NCBI RefSeq assembly: GCF_016741775.1
Contig: NZ_JAERRK010000009.1
Location: 206,359 to 270,358 of the forward strand
From: Streptomyces actinomycinicus
Lineage (GTDB): Bacteria > Actinomycetota > Actinomycetes > Streptomycetales > Streptomycetaceae
Reading direction: 5' to 3'
DNA length: 64,000 bases
Shown here: positions 38,948 to 47,689 of the stretch, piece after piece
Numbering within the stretch: position 1 is the first letter of the stretch
How the letters are laid out: the number at the start of each line of letters is the position of its first letter
The notes under the pieces: model-generated
What the model was told of the DNA's origin: nothing
The model's database searches: none
The model's input: only the letters and a program-made list of their open reading frames with translations
Translations under genes and position numbers: made by a program

Positions 38948-39009
38948 GGAGTCCGGTCCGGGGACGGCACAAGAAGGCACAGGCACGGGAGCGGGCACGG
39001 GAAATCAAA

Positions 39010-39038
39010 TAGACGATACGTATCGTCTCGTCTAGCCT
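39010..39038 (+). promoter_or_regulatory. Promoter with embedded 18-bp perfect palindrome
   Basis: TAGACG (39010-39015) and TAGCCT (39033-39038), 17 bases apart, form a vegetative-type promoter whose start point should be 39045-39046, the A of the ATG. AGACGATACGTATCGTCT (39011-39028) is a perfect palindrome covering the -35 box and most of the spacer, as TetR-family operators often do. No TetR gene is adjacent; the nearest, at 5422, is of another type. Confidence 0.75.
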
Positions 39039-39045
39039 CTGGGGC

Positions 39046-40272
39046 ATGACTCCAGTGACCGCACCCGCTCACATCGCCATGTTCTCCATCGCCGCGCACG
39101 GCCATGTGAACCCCAGCCTGGAGGTGATCCGTGAACTCGTCGCCCGCGGCCACCGGGTCACCTACGCCGTCCCGCCGGACTTCGCCGACAAGGTGGCCGC
39201 CACCGGGGCCCGGCCCGTGCCCTACACCTCCACTCTGCCGGGGCCCGACGCCGGCCCGGACGCATGGGGGGACACCCCGCTCGACAACGTCGAGCCGTTC
39301 CTGGAGGACGCGATCCAGGCGCTGCCCCAGCTCGTCGCGGCCTACGGCGACGACACACCCGACCTCGTCCTGCACGACATCGCCTCGTACCCGGCCCGGG
39401 TCCTCGCCCACCGCTGGGGAGTCCCGGCGATCTCCCTCTCCCCGAACCTGGTGGCCTGGGAGGGCTACGAGGAAGAGGTCGCCGAGCCGATGTGGGAGGA
39501 GCCGAGGCGGACCGCACGCGGACGGGCCTACTACGCCCGGTTCGAGGCCTGGCTGGCCGAGAACGGGATCACCCGGCACCCGGACCCCTTCGTCGGCCGC
39601 CCGGACCGTTCCCTCGTGCTCATCCCCAAAGCCCTCCAGCCGCATGCCGACCGGGTCGACGAACGCGTCCACACCTTCGTCGGCGCCTGCCAGGGAGACC
39701 GCGCCGACCAGGGCGACTGGCAGCGGCCCGCCGGCGCGGAGAAGGTCGTGCTGGTGTCCCTCGGCTCGGCCTTCACCAAACAGCCCGCCTTCTACCGGGA
39801 GTGCGTGCGCGCCTTCGGGGACCTCCCTGGCTGGCACGTCGTCCTGCAGATCGGCCGGCACGTGACCCGCGCCGAGCTGGGCGACGTGCCGGACAACGTC
39901 GAAGTGCACGGCTGGGTCCCGCAGCTGGCGGTCCTGCGGAAGGCCGACCTGTTCGTCACCCACGCCGGCGCGGGCGGCAGCCAGGAGGGGCTGGTCACCG
40001 CGACGCCGATGATCGCCGTACCGCAGGCCGTGGACCAGTTCGGCAACGCCGGCATGCTCCAGGGCCTCGGTGTCGCCCGGCACGTGCCCGCCGAGGAGGC
40101 CACCGCCGACCGCCTCCGCGAGGCCGCCCTCGCGCTGGTGGACGACCCCGGGGTGGCGCGCCGGCTCAAGCGGATCCAGACGGAGACGGCCCAGGAGGGC
40201 GGCACCCGGCGGGCGGCCGACCTCATCGAGGCCGAACTGCCCGGCAGCGCCGGCCGGGACCGGCAGCGGTGA
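39046..40272 (+). CDS. OleD-like macrolide UDP-glucosyltransferase
   Basis: 408 residues from ATG 39046, probably leaderless. From the start (HIAMFSIAAHGHVNPSLEV) to the end (EGGTRRAADLIEAELP) it is very close, from memory, to OleD/OleI of the oleandomycin producer and Mgt of S. lividans. The GT1 family signatures are the catalytic His of AHGHVNP, its partner Asp in LVLHDIASYPA and the donor site FVTHAGAGGSQEGL with QFGNA. It transfers glucose from UDP-glucose to the sugar hydroxyl of macrolides and inactivates them. No macrolide biosynthesis genes are in view, so the role is likely general self-defence, induced through the palindrome upstream. Confidence 0.95.
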   Translation: MTPVTAPAHIAMFSIAAHGHVNPSLEVIRELVARGHRVTYAVPPDFADKVAATGARPVPYTSTLPGPDAGPDAWGDTPLDNVEPFLEDAIQALPQLVAAYGDDTPDLVLHDIASYPARVLAHRWGVPAISLSPNLVAWEGYEEEVAEPMWEEPRRTARGRAYYARFEAWLAENGITRHPDPFVGRPDRSLVLIPKALQPHADRVDERVHTFVGACQGDRADQGDWQRPAGAEKVVLVSLGSAFTKQPAFYRECVRAFGDLPGWHVVLQIGRHVTRAELGDVPDNVEVHGWVPQLAVLRKADLFVTHAGAGGSQEGLVTATPMIAVPQAVDQFGNAGMLQGLGVARHVPAEEATADRLREAALALVDDPGVARRLKRIQTETAQEGGTRRAADLIEAELPGSAGRDRQR

Positions 40273-40355
40273 GCGGCCGTCCGGGGTGTGCCGTGCCGCC
40301 GGGCCGGGCCGCGTAGGGCGACCGGCGCACCCCGCCCGGACCGCGACGGCACGGA

Positions 40356-40392
40356 CAGGGCCCGTCGGTTCCCCCGGAACCGACGGGCCCTG
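40356..40392. terminator. Perfect 17-bp stem between convergent genes
   Basis: CAGGGCCCGTCGGTTCC (40356-40372) pairs perfectly with 40376-40392 around a 3-base CCC loop. It serves both the glycosyltransferase and the MMPL gene. Confidence 0.9.
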
Positions 40393-40407
40393 CGACAGGG
40401 GGCGGGA

Positions 40408-42672
40408 TCAGACGGTCAGCCGCTCGCGGTCGCGCACCGGCGCCGCGACCGCGTCCGGCGTCTCGTCGTGGGTGAGGTCCGGCAGCCGGTGCAGCCACTT
40501 CGGCAGGTACCAGTTGCGCTCGCCGAGCAGGGCCATCACCGCCGGCAGCAGCACCCCGCGGATGATCGTGGCGTCGATGAGCACGGCCGCGGCCAGGCCC
40601 ACGCCCATCTGCTTCATGGACTGCATGGACAGCGTGCCGAAGATCGCGAACACGGCGACCATGATGACCGCGGCGCTGGTGACGACCCCGGCCGTGGTGA
40701 CCACGCCGTGCCGGATCGCGTCCTTCGTCGACCGGCCGCGCATCCGGGCCTCGCGGATCCGGGAGACCACGAAGACGTGGTAGTCCATGGAGAGCCCGAA
40801 CAGGATCACGAACAGGAACAGCGGCAGCCAGGTCACGATCGCGCCGACGCCCTCGGCGCCCACCAGCGAGGCGCCCCAGCCGTGCTGGAAGACGGCGACG
40901 AGGATGCCGTAGGCGGCGGCCACCGACAGCAGGTTGAGCACGATCGACGTGACCGCGACGGTCAGCGAGCGGAACGACAGCAGCATCAGCAGGAAGGCGA
41001 AGACGACCACGAAGACGAAGACCGGGACGACCGAGCCCATCAACTGGTCGTTGAAGTCGTGGTTGCCCGCGACCTGCCCGGTGACCGGGGCCTGTACGCC
41101 GTCGACCTTGCCGAGCGTGGCGGGCCGCACCTCGTCGCGCAGTTTCTCCAGGCTCTGCGTGGCCTTGTCCAGGTCCGAGCCGCCGACCAGCGGCACCGAG
41201 ACCAGGGCCAGGTTCTGCGCGTCGTGCAGCTTGATGTCCACCGGGCCGCGCGAGGCGCCCGAGGAGATCGCCTGCTTCTTGAAGTCCGCCAGCGCCCGGC
41301 GTACTTCGGGGGCGTTGATGTCCTTGGCCTTGACCACGACCTGGGCCGGCTCGCTGCCGCCCGGGAAGGCGTCGTTGATGCGGTTGTACGTCTGCACCAT
41401 GGGCAGCGAGTCGCCGAACTCCTGGTCCAGGGTGAGCTGTTGCGTCTTCATGCCGACCGCGGGCGCGGCCACCGCGAGCAGTGCTCCGGCCGCGACGACG
41501 ACCGAGAGCAGCGGCTTGGCCAGCACGCCCCGCAGCACCGCGGTCCAGAAGCGGCTGCCGTCGTCCGTGCCGCGCCGGCTGTCCGTGCCGTGCCGGCGGC
41601 GCCGGCGGCCCAGGAACGGGATGCGGCCCTTCTCGACCCGCTCGCCGAGCAGCGACAGCAGCGCGGGGAGCACGGTCACCGAACCGACCATGGCGACGGC
41701 CACGACCATCAGCGAGGCCAGGCCCATCGCCTCGAACTCGGCGAGCCCGGTGAACAGCATGCCCGCCATCGCCACGCACACCGTGACACCGGAGACGATG
41801 ACCGCGCGGCCACTGGTCGCGGCGGCGATCCTGAGGGCGGTGCCGGCGTCCCGGCCGGCCTCCCGCTCCTCGCGCTCGCGGCGCAGGTAGAACAGGCAGT
41901 AGTCCACGCCGACGGCCATACCGACCAGCAGCATCACGGAGTTGGCGGTGTCGCTCATCGGCTGGAGGTGACTGACCAGGCCCATCAGGCCCATCGTCGC
42001 CATGATCGCGGTGACCGCCAGGGCCACCGGCAGCAGCGCGGCCACCAGCGCGCCGAACGCGATCAGCAGAATGCCGAGGGCCACCGGCACCGCCGAGTAC
42101 TCGGCCTTCTTGAAGTCGTCCCCGAAGGCGTCCTTGTACTGCTTCTGCATGCTGGCGCCGCCGATCTCCTCGATCCGCAGCGAGCCGTGGCCCTTCTGCA
42201 CCCCGGCGACGGCCTCCAGTACCGGCTCGATCCGGTCGGCGGCGGTCTCCGCGTCCCCGCGCAGGTCGAACTGGACCAGCGCGCTGCGGCCGTCCCGGGA
42301 CACGGTGTGCGTGTCGTACGGCGAGGTCACGCCCGTGACCTTGCCGGTGCCCTCGACGGCCTTCACGACGTCGGCGACGGCGGCGCGGAACTCACCGCTG
42401 GTGGCCTTCAGCGCGCCGCCCTTGGCCTGGATCAGGACGGTCTCCGAGGCGGGTTCCTCGATCCCGGCATCGTCGATGATCTTGGCGGCGGTGTGCGTCT
42501 CGCCCTTCAGCTGGTCGCTCTCGTCCACGTCGACCCGGCCCGCCGCCGAGCCGAGCCCCATCGCCAGGACGACGAACAACACCCATATGCCGACGGCCGC
42601 CCAGCGGTGCCGGGCGCTCCAGCCGCCGGCGCTGGCCGCCAGCCCTCGCACCCGCACCTCTGTGTTCCCCAT
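40408..42672 (-). CDS. MMPL/RND-type membrane exporter
   Basis: 754 residues from ATG 42670-42672 (GAGGGGG upstream; the frame is open a little further but without support). Two repeats of one helix, a large outer domain and five helices: the first starts RHRWAAVGIWVLFVVLAMGL with outer domain 45-185, the second AKPLLSVVVAAGALLAVAAP. Helix 4/10 proton-relay regions include GMAVGVDYCLFYLRR and FGLSMDYHVFVVSRIRE, each with the Asp-Tyr pair of MmpL proteins. It exports lipids or drugs by proton motive force. No lipid biosynthesis genes are adjacent. Confidence 0.95.
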   Translation of the reverse strand: MGNTEVRVRGLAASAGGWSARHRWAAVGIWVLFVVLAMGLGSAAGRVDVDESDQLKGETHTAAKIIDDAGIEEPASETVLIQAKGGALKATSGEFRAAVADVVKAVEGTGKVTGVTSPYDTHTVSRDGRSALVQFDLRGDAETAADRIEPVLEAVAGVQKGHGSLRIEEIGGASMQKQYKDAFGDDFKKAEYSAVPVALGILLIAFGALVAALLPVALAVTAIMATMGLMGLVSHLQPMSDTANSVMLLVGMAVGVDYCLFYLRREREEREAGRDAGTALRIAAATSGRAVIVSGVTVCVAMAGMLFTGLAEFEAMGLASLMVVAVAMVGSVTVLPALLSLLGERVEKGRIPFLGRRRRRHGTDSRRGTDDGSRFWTAVLRGVLAKPLLSVVVAAGALLAVAAPAVGMKTQQLTLDQEFGDSLPMVQTYNRINDAFPGGSEPAQVVVKAKDINAPEVRRALADFKKQAISSGASRGPVDIKLHDAQNLALVSVPLVGGSDLDKATQSLEKLRDEVRPATLGKVDGVQAPVTGQVAGNHDFNDQLMGSVVPVFVFVVVFAFLLMLLSFRSLTVAVTSIVLNLLSVAAAYGILVAVFQHGWGASLVGAEGVGAIVTWLPLFLFVILFGLSMDYHVFVVSRIREARMRGRSTKDAIRHGVVTTAGVVTSAAVIMVAVFAIFGTLSMQSMKQMGVGLAAAVLIDATIIRGVLLPAVMALLGERNWYLPKWLHRLPDLTHDETPDAVAAPVRDRERLTV

Positions 42673-42993
42673 GACGGGCCTGCCCCCTCGTATGCGGTGA
42701 CGGCCCCCTGCCGCCACGTCCGTGCTTGCTCGTGTTCGACGGTAGGCGTGCGGCGAAGACGTCTCCTCGTGCTGGCCGGTGAAGTCCGCGGAGCGCGGAT
42801 CACCGCTGAGGAGGACGGTGACCCCTTACATCTATTGCTGGTTCTCGGGGGTGCGTCTCGGGGGTGGGGGTGCGCGCGGTCCCCTCGCGGCCGACGGAGA
42901 GGACAGGGGCGGGAGCGGGGACGGGAGCCGGGGACGGCGAGGGCCGCCGGTGTCCGTTCCGACCGACAGAGATCCGCTTTGTGATTACGAAAC

Positions 42994-43006
42994 CTTGTTG
43001 AACAAG
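42994..43006. promoter_or_regulatory. AT-rich palindrome CTTGTTGAACAAG
   Basis: A perfect palindrome apart from the central G, in an AT-rich island within GC-rich DNA, 330 bases from the MMPL start and 130 bases from the DUF1697 start. A repressor site for either gene is plausible. Confidence 0.4.
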
Positions 43007-43122
43007 TCACAGGTGCGTGTAGAGGTTGATCCCGCCCCCGCCCATCGGCCAGAGTTTCGCGCAGCCCGCCCCGGTGCGGGCGCGGCCGTCGTGCCCGCCC
43101 CCACGGGGCACGACGGCCGCTC

Positions 43123-43128
43123 TAGGGT
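43123..43128 (+). promoter_or_regulatory. -10 box for a leaderless DUF1697 transcript
   Basis: TAGGGT ends 6 bases before the ATG at 43135, so transcription should start at or next to the A of the ATG. No -35 box was recognised. Confidence 0.45.
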
Positions 43129-43134
43129 GGCCGG

Positions 43135-43686
43135 ATGACCATCTATGCGGCGCTGCTGCGCGGAATCAACGTCGGCGGCAGCAGGAAGCTCCCCATGGCC
43201 GAACTGCGCACCCTCATGGCCGGCCTCGGCCACACCGGTGTCCGCACCCATCTCCAGAGCGGCCAGGCCGTCTTTGCCGCCGCCCACGGCGACGAGGAGA
43301 CCCTGGCGGCCGAGCTGGCCCGGGCGATCGAGGAGGACTTCGGCTTCTCCGTCGACGTGCTCGTGCGCGATCACGCCTACCTGAAGTCGGTCGCCGAGGC
43401 CTGTCCGTTCCCCGCCGCAGACCTCGAGCCCAGGCAACTGCACGTCACCTACTTCTCCGCACCCGTCACCCCGGACCGGTTCGCGGAGATCGACCAGGAC
43501 GCCCACCTTCCGGAGGAGTTCCGGCTCGGCGACCGCTGCCTGTACCTGTACGCACCGGACGGCCTGGGCCGTTCCAAGCTCGCCGAGGCGCTGGCCCGGC
43601 CCCGGATCACCAGGGGACTCGTCGCCACGAGCCGGAACTGGAACACCGTGCTCAAGCTGGCCGAGCTGACCGCTCCGGGAGCGTGA
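43135..43686 (+). CDS. DUF1697 protein
   Basis: 183 residues from ATG 43135; there is no ribosome binding site, and the TAGGGT box fits leaderless translation. The N-terminus YAALLRGINVGGSRKLPMAELR and THLQSGQAVFAA are diagnostic of the family, as is the C-terminal segment ARPRITRGLVATSRNWNTVLKL. DUF1697 proteins are widespread small cytoplasmic proteins without an established function. It stands alone. Confidence 0.92.
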   Translation: MTIYAALLRGINVGGSRKLPMAELRTLMAGLGHTGVRTHLQSGQAVFAAAHGDEETLAAELARAIEEDFGFSVDVLVRDHAYLKSVAEACPFPAADLEPRQLHVTYFSAPVTPDRFAEIDQDAHLPEEFRLGDRCLYLYAPDGLGRSKLAEALARPRITRGLVATSRNWNTVLKLAELTAPGA

Positions 43687-43929
43687 CGGTCCGCGCACCA
43701 CAGCGGCAGCCGGCGGCGCCCGGCGTTCCGGGACACTGTTCCGGGACACCGTCACGGGGCACCGTCCCGGCACTCGGGGGACGGGCAGGCCGCGGTGACG
43801 AGCCGTCAACGTCCCACAGTGACAGGGCGATTCCGGTCCTCTCTCGGGGGGAGCCGTCGGCCGTCGGCCGCACCCCCGAAGGCCGGGGTGACCCGCGAGC
43901 GCCGAGGAGCGGTGTGCGAGGCTCTGCCC

Positions 43930-44946
43930 ATGCGCTACATCATCATCGGGGCGGGCGCGGTCGGCGGCACCGTCGGCGGGAGGCTGGCCCAGGCAGGGCG
44001 CGAGGTCGTCCTCGTGGCCCGCGGCCGGCACCTGGCGGCCCTGCGTGAGCACGGGCTGCGACTGCGGGTCCCGCAGGGCGAGTCGACGTACCGGCTGCCC
44101 GCCGTGGACGGACCGGGCCCGCTCGGTGAGCTGCGCGCCGACGACGTGCTCGTCCTCGCCGTGAAGACGCAGGACACCGTGGCCGCCCTGGACACCTGGG
44201 CCGACGTGCCGGTCGCCGGCGGCGGCACGGCGTCCGAACGGCTTCCGCTCGTCTGCCTGCAGAACGGCGTGGAGAGCGGACGGCTGGCGCTGCGCCGCTT
44301 CCGGCACGCATACGGTGTCTGCGTCTGGCTGCCGTCGACGTTCGTGGAACCCGGCGTCGTCTCGGCGGCCGGGACCCCGCTCACCGGGATCCTGCACCTC
44401 GGACGGCTCCCGGACGGCGCCGACGACACCGCCCGCCGCATCGCCGCCGACCTGACCGAGGCGCACTTCGAGGCGCCGGTCGTGGCCGACGTCGCCCGCT
44501 GGCAGTACGCCAAGCTGCTCGGGAACCTCGGCAACGCCCTCGAAGCGGTCGGCGGGCCGGTCGCGAGCGAGGAGGCGCAGGACCTGTTCGCGCGCGTACG
44601 GGCCGAAGGGGAGGCCGTGCTCCGGGCGGCCGGGATCCCGCACGTGAGCCCCGATGAGCAGCGCGCGGCACGCGGCGACAAGGTCACCCTGGTCCCGCTG
44701 GAGGGGGCCCCGCGCGGTGGCGGCTCCTCCTGGCAGTCCCTCGCCCGGGGCACCGGCACCATCGAGGCGGACTACCTCAACGGCGAGATCGTCCTGCTCG
44801 GCCGGCTGCACGGCGTCCCCACCCCGCTGAACGAGCTGCTGCAGCGCCTGGCGAACCGGTTCGCGCGGGAGCGCAGGACGGCCGGTTCCCTGCCGGTCGG
44901 CGAACTGCTCCTCCTGGCCGGCGGGGCCGCACGGCAGGGCGGCTGA
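43930..44946 (+). CDS. Ketopantoate-reductase-family oxidoreductase
   Basis: 338 residues from ATG 43930; the frame is open further upstream but this Met begins directly at the Rossmann strand. RYIIIGAGAVGGTVGGRLAQAG is the NADPH site; LAVKTQD and VCLQNGVES follow the ApbA/PanE pattern, and the helical C-terminal domain has the conserved Lys in WQYAKLLGNLGNALEA. Many Streptomyces paralogues are not the biosynthetic PanE and reduce other 2-keto acids. The SigJ-like gene follows after 92 bases; ECF41-type sigma genes often neighbour oxidoreductases. Confidence 0.9.
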   Translation: MRYIIIGAGAVGGTVGGRLAQAGREVVLVARGRHLAALREHGLRLRVPQGESTYRLPAVDGPGPLGELRADDVLVLAVKTQDTVAALDTWADVPVAGGGTASERLPLVCLQNGVESGRLALRRFRHAYGVCVWLPSTFVEPGVVSAAGTPLTGILHLGRLPDGADDTARRIAADLTEAHFEAPVVADVARWQYAKLLGNLGNALEAVGGPVASEEAQDLFARVRAEGEAVLRAAGIPHVSPDEQRAARGDKVTLVPLEGAPRGGGSSWQSLARGTGTIEADYLNGEIVLLGRLHGVPTPLNELLQRLANRFARERRTAGSLPVGELLLLAGGAARQGG

Positions 44947-45038
44947 CCGCACGACGGGGACCGGCGTTCACGAGGGCCGGGAAGAGAAGCACGCACCAGG
45001 ACCGGACGCAAGCGCGCACGGAACAGACGGGGGACACG

Positions 45039-46070
45039 GTGGAAGACCTTGCAGGGGACGCCGGGGAGCGGCCGGTCACGCCCGGGGCCGCAGGGGAGCC
45101 GGGGCGGCGGCCGGCGGAGCCCGGCGTCGCGGCGGACTCGCGGGGGCCGGTGGCGCCCGGGGCCGCAGGGGACGCGGGGGAGCGGCTGGTTGCGCGGTTC
45201 GCGGCGGACCGGGCGCACTTGACCGCCGTGGCGTACCGGCTGCTCGGTTCGGCCGCCGAGGCCGACGACGCCCTCCAGGAGGCCTGGCTGCGCGCGCGGC
45301 AGGCCGACATCGGCGCCGTCGAGAACCTCACCGGCTGGCTGACCACCGTGGTGACCCGGGTCTGCCTGAACCTCCTGCGGGCCCGCCGCAACCGGCGTGA
45401 GGAGTTCCTCGACGCCCACGAGACGCCATCCGGGCCCGGCGCGGAAGCCGCCGCCGAATCCGGCGACCCCGCCCGGGAGGCACTGCTGGCCGACGAGGTC
45501 GGCGTCGCGCTGCTGGTCGTCCTCGACACCCTGGGCCCGGCCGAGCGGGTCGCCTTCGTCCTGCACGACCTGTTCGCGGTGCCCTTCGACGAGATCGCCC
45601 CGCTGATCGAGAAGACCCCCGCCGCCACCCGGCAACTGGCCAGCCGCGCCCGGCGCCGGGTCCAGGGCCGGCCGGCCGCCCCCGCCGCCGACGCGGGCCG
45701 CCGCCGGCGGGCCGTCGAGGCGTTCCTGGCCGCGACCCGCGGCGGTGACTTCACGGCCCTGGTCGCACTGCTCGACCCGGACGTGGTGCTGCACGCCGAC
45801 GCGCTCGCGGTGCCCGCGCCCGCACCGGTCACCGTCCGGGGCGCCGAGACCGTCGCCCGGGGCGCCATGGCGGCGACGGCCCGAGCCCGGTTCACCGGCC
45901 CGGCCCTGCTGGACGGGAGGTTCGGTCTGGTCATGGCCCCGTACGGACGCCTGCGCCTGTTCCTGGTCTTCACCTTCGGTGCGGACGCCCGCATCACCCG
46001 GATCGAGGTCGTGGCGGAGCCGGAGCGGCTGCGCGGCACGGAGATCGCGGTGCTGGACACCGCCCCATGA
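45039..46070 (+). CDS. SigJ-like ECF sigma factor with SnoaL-like C-terminal domain
   Basis: 343 residues from GTG 45039 (GGGGGAC upstream). A 45-residue Gly/Ala/Pro-rich head (PGAAGEPG and PGAAGDAG repeats) is unusual. Sigma region 2 is LTAVAYRLLGSAAEADDALQ to WLTTVVTRVCLNLLRAR; region 4 is LGPAERVAFVLHDLFAVPFD to TRQLASRARRRVQG. From residue 225 a SnoaL/NTF2-like domain follows (VEAFLAATRGGDFTALVALL), which in ECF41-type factors acts as a built-in regulator in place of an anti-sigma factor. The conserved DGGG loop reads HADALAVPAP here, so the subgroup is uncertain. Confidence 0.9.
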   Translation: MEDLAGDAGERPVTPGAAGEPGRRPAEPGVAADSRGPVAPGAAGDAGERLVARFAADRAHLTAVAYRLLGSAAEADDALQEAWLRARQADIGAVENLTGWLTTVVTRVCLNLLRARRNRREEFLDAHETPSGPGAEAAAESGDPAREALLADEVGVALLVVLDTLGPAERVAFVLHDLFAVPFDEIAPLIEKTPAATRQLASRARRRVQGRPAAPAADAGRRRRAVEAFLAATRGGDFTALVALLDPDVVLHADALAVPAPAPVTVRGAETVARGAMAATARARFTGPALLDGRFGLVMAPYGRLRLFLVFTFGADARITRIEVVAEPERLRGTEIAVLDTAP

Positions 46071-46145
46071 CCGCGCCGCGGGCCCCGTCGAATGGGCCAG
46101 GAGAAGGTGCCTCGATTGGGCCGGGACTCTGTGCCACCTCACCAC

Positions 46146-46151
46146 TAGCGT
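46146..46151 (+). promoter_or_regulatory. -10 box for a leaderless DsbA-fold transcript
   Basis: TAGCGT ends 7 bases before the ATG at 46159, the spacing expected for a start point at the ATG. AGGGG just before the ATG could alternatively serve as a binding site, but it is too close. No clear -35 box. Confidence 0.35.
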
Positions 46152-46158
46152 CAGGGGC

Positions 46159-46806
46159 ATGACGCACAGCAGCACCGACACCGCCCCGGACGCCACCTCC
46201 GCGCCGACCCGGGTCGACTTCTTCTTCGACCCGGCCTGCCCCTTCGCCTGGATCACCTCCCGCTGGCTGCTGGAGGTCGAGCGCCGGCGCCCGCTCGACC
46301 TCCGGTTCCGGGTGATGAGCCTGTACCTGCACAACACCGGCAACGAACTCCCCGACTGGTACCGGGACCTGGTGGACCGTTCGATCGGCCCGGTACGGGT
46401 CGCCGTCGCCGCCGCCGAACAGCACGGCGACAAGGTGCTGCGCGACCTGTACACCGCGTTCGGCACCCGCATCCACGAACAGGGCGACAAGGACTTCGAC
46501 GCGGTGATCACCGAGTCACTGGCCGAACTCGGGCTCCCCGCCGGTCTGTCGGCGGCCGCCCACGACCCGTCGTACGACGACGCCGTCCGCCGCAGCCACG
46601 CATCGGGCGCCGAACCCGCGTCCGGCGGCTACGTGGGCACGCCCACCCTCCACGTCGACGGCACGGTGTGGTTCGGGCCCGTCCTGCGGGCCGTGCCGCG
46701 CGGCACCGACGCGGTGGAACTCTTCGACAGCTTCCGGGTGCTGGCCCGGCAGCCCGACTTCTTCGAACTGAAGCGCACCCGCACCGGCGCACTCAGCTTC
46801 GGCTGA
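46159..46806 (+). CDS. DsbA-fold protein of the Rv2466c (mycothiol-dependent nitroreductase) family
   Basis: 215 residues from ATG 46159. The N-terminal thioredoxin strand and active site read VDFFFDPACPFAWITSRWLLEVE; Rv2466c has Cys-Pro-Trp-Cys there, so the second Cys is Ala in this protein. The helical insertion (LVDRSIGPVRVAVAAAEQHG) and GGYVGTPTLHVDGTVWFGPV with the cis-Pro match the family. It is cytoplasmic. With one Cys it could form a mixed disulfide with mycothiol rather than an internal disulfide. It follows the SigJ-like gene after 88 bases. Confidence 0.87.
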   Translation: MTHSSTDTAPDATSAPTRVDFFFDPACPFAWITSRWLLEVERRRPLDLRFRVMSLYLHNTGNELPDWYRDLVDRSIGPVRVAVAAAEQHGDKVLRDLYTAFGTRIHEQGDKDFDAVITESLAELGLPAGLSAAAHDPSYDDAVRRSHASGAEPASGGYVGTPTLHVDGTVWFGPVLRAVPRGTDAVELFDSFRVLARQPDFFELKRTRTGALSFG

Positions 46807-46898
46807 CCCCCGCTCACGGAATGGCCGATAACCGCCCCTGCGGAGCCCCTGCTTCACCACACGTGTGACACCAGGGCGACACCAGGCGCAGAACGAAG

Positions 46899-46945
46899 GG
46901 CCGACGCGGTCCGACGGCACAGGGGAGCGCCGGACCGCGTCGGCC
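46899..46945 (+). terminator. Perfect 15-bp stem downstream of the DsbA-fold gene
   Basis: GGCCGACGCGGTCCG (46899-46913) pairs perfectly with CGGACCGCGTCGGCC (46931-46945) around a 17-base loop. It is 93 bases after the stop at 46806 and is probably its terminator. Confidence 0.7.
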
Positions 46946-47689
46946 ATAGCACACCCCGGCTCCCCGGCGGCCCGACTCGCCGAACCCCGCGACATCCACC
47001 CGAGGCGGTCCCTAGGGTGAAGCGCGCCGAACGCCGGAAGGGGGAACGGGTGAGGATGACGGGCCGGCCATCACCGTCGTCGCAGTGCCGCGAGGACGGC
47101 GTGCCCCGGCGCCCGGACGCCCCCGTCCACTCGACGGCTCCCGCCCGCCACGCCGCCCGGACGCTCACTGCCGGCTGGCTCGGAAGGCCTTGTGGCTTGC
47201 GCTCCCTGACGGGGGTTCGGGGACCGGTCAACGGACACCGGTCACCCGGACGGGTGGCGATTTTCGGCCCACTCGGCGGCAGGCTCCCGGGCACCGGCGG
47301 GCCTTCCCGGGCCACACCAGCCGACGCACCGGCCCCGCACCGCGCGGCACCCGCACCCCACGCCGTCACCGGCAGCGCAGCAAGGGCGTTCCCGCCGCGA
47401 CAGAACGGTTCCCGCGGCACCACGGCATCGCCACCGGCACCTCCGGCAAGGCCGTACAGGCCATCAGCACGCAGACCCGTGACATCGGTAACGTCAGCGG
47501 TCCCAGCAACTTCGGCGCCCACGGGACGAACCTCCCGAGCGGGCAGGGGCCCGGAACCGATGGCGTCCGGGCGCCCGGGGCGGCCCCGGGCCCCGTGATC
47601 CGCTCCGCCCGCGCCGAAGCCGTAACCCCAGCCGCCCGGCGGCCCCTCCGGTCCGGAAACGAGCCGCCGGCCAGAACCGAGGACAGGAC
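46946..47689 (+). other. Gene-poor stretch before the small protein gene
   Basis: A possible promoter (GCGACA at 46989-46994, TAGGGT at 47013-47018) and a GTG at 47050 with AAGGGGG upstream suggest transcription, but the frame from 47050 is low-complexity and unconvincing. A different frame, open from 47085, ends in TGA overlapping the ATG at 47690; its part from about 47430 (GTSGKAVQAISTQTRDIGNV, then SGPSNFGAHGTN) looks protein-like and has good codon use. It may be a short or decayed gene coupled to the next one. No firm gene call is made. Confidence 0.4.

Larger units (their letters stand above)
42673..43134. other. 462-bp divergent intergenic region
   Basis: This lies between the divergent MMPL and DUF1697 genes. 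It contains a 13-bp palindrome CTTGTTGAACAAG (42994-43006), flanked by TGTGA (42980-42984) and TCACA (43007-43011), and a TAGGGT box at 43123-43128. No gene could be supported; a plus-strand frame from 42779 is low-complexity and lacks homologous features. Confidence 0.5.

Noticed and set aside
42980..43011. CRP-type site TGTGA...TCACA
   Set aside because: The half sites are 22 bases apart instead of 6, so they do not form a CRP site; only the inner palindrome was kept.
43725..43749. 13-base direct repeat GTTCCGGGACAC after the DUF1697 gene
   Set aside because: Two copies only, with no clear stem; not enough to call a terminator or operator.
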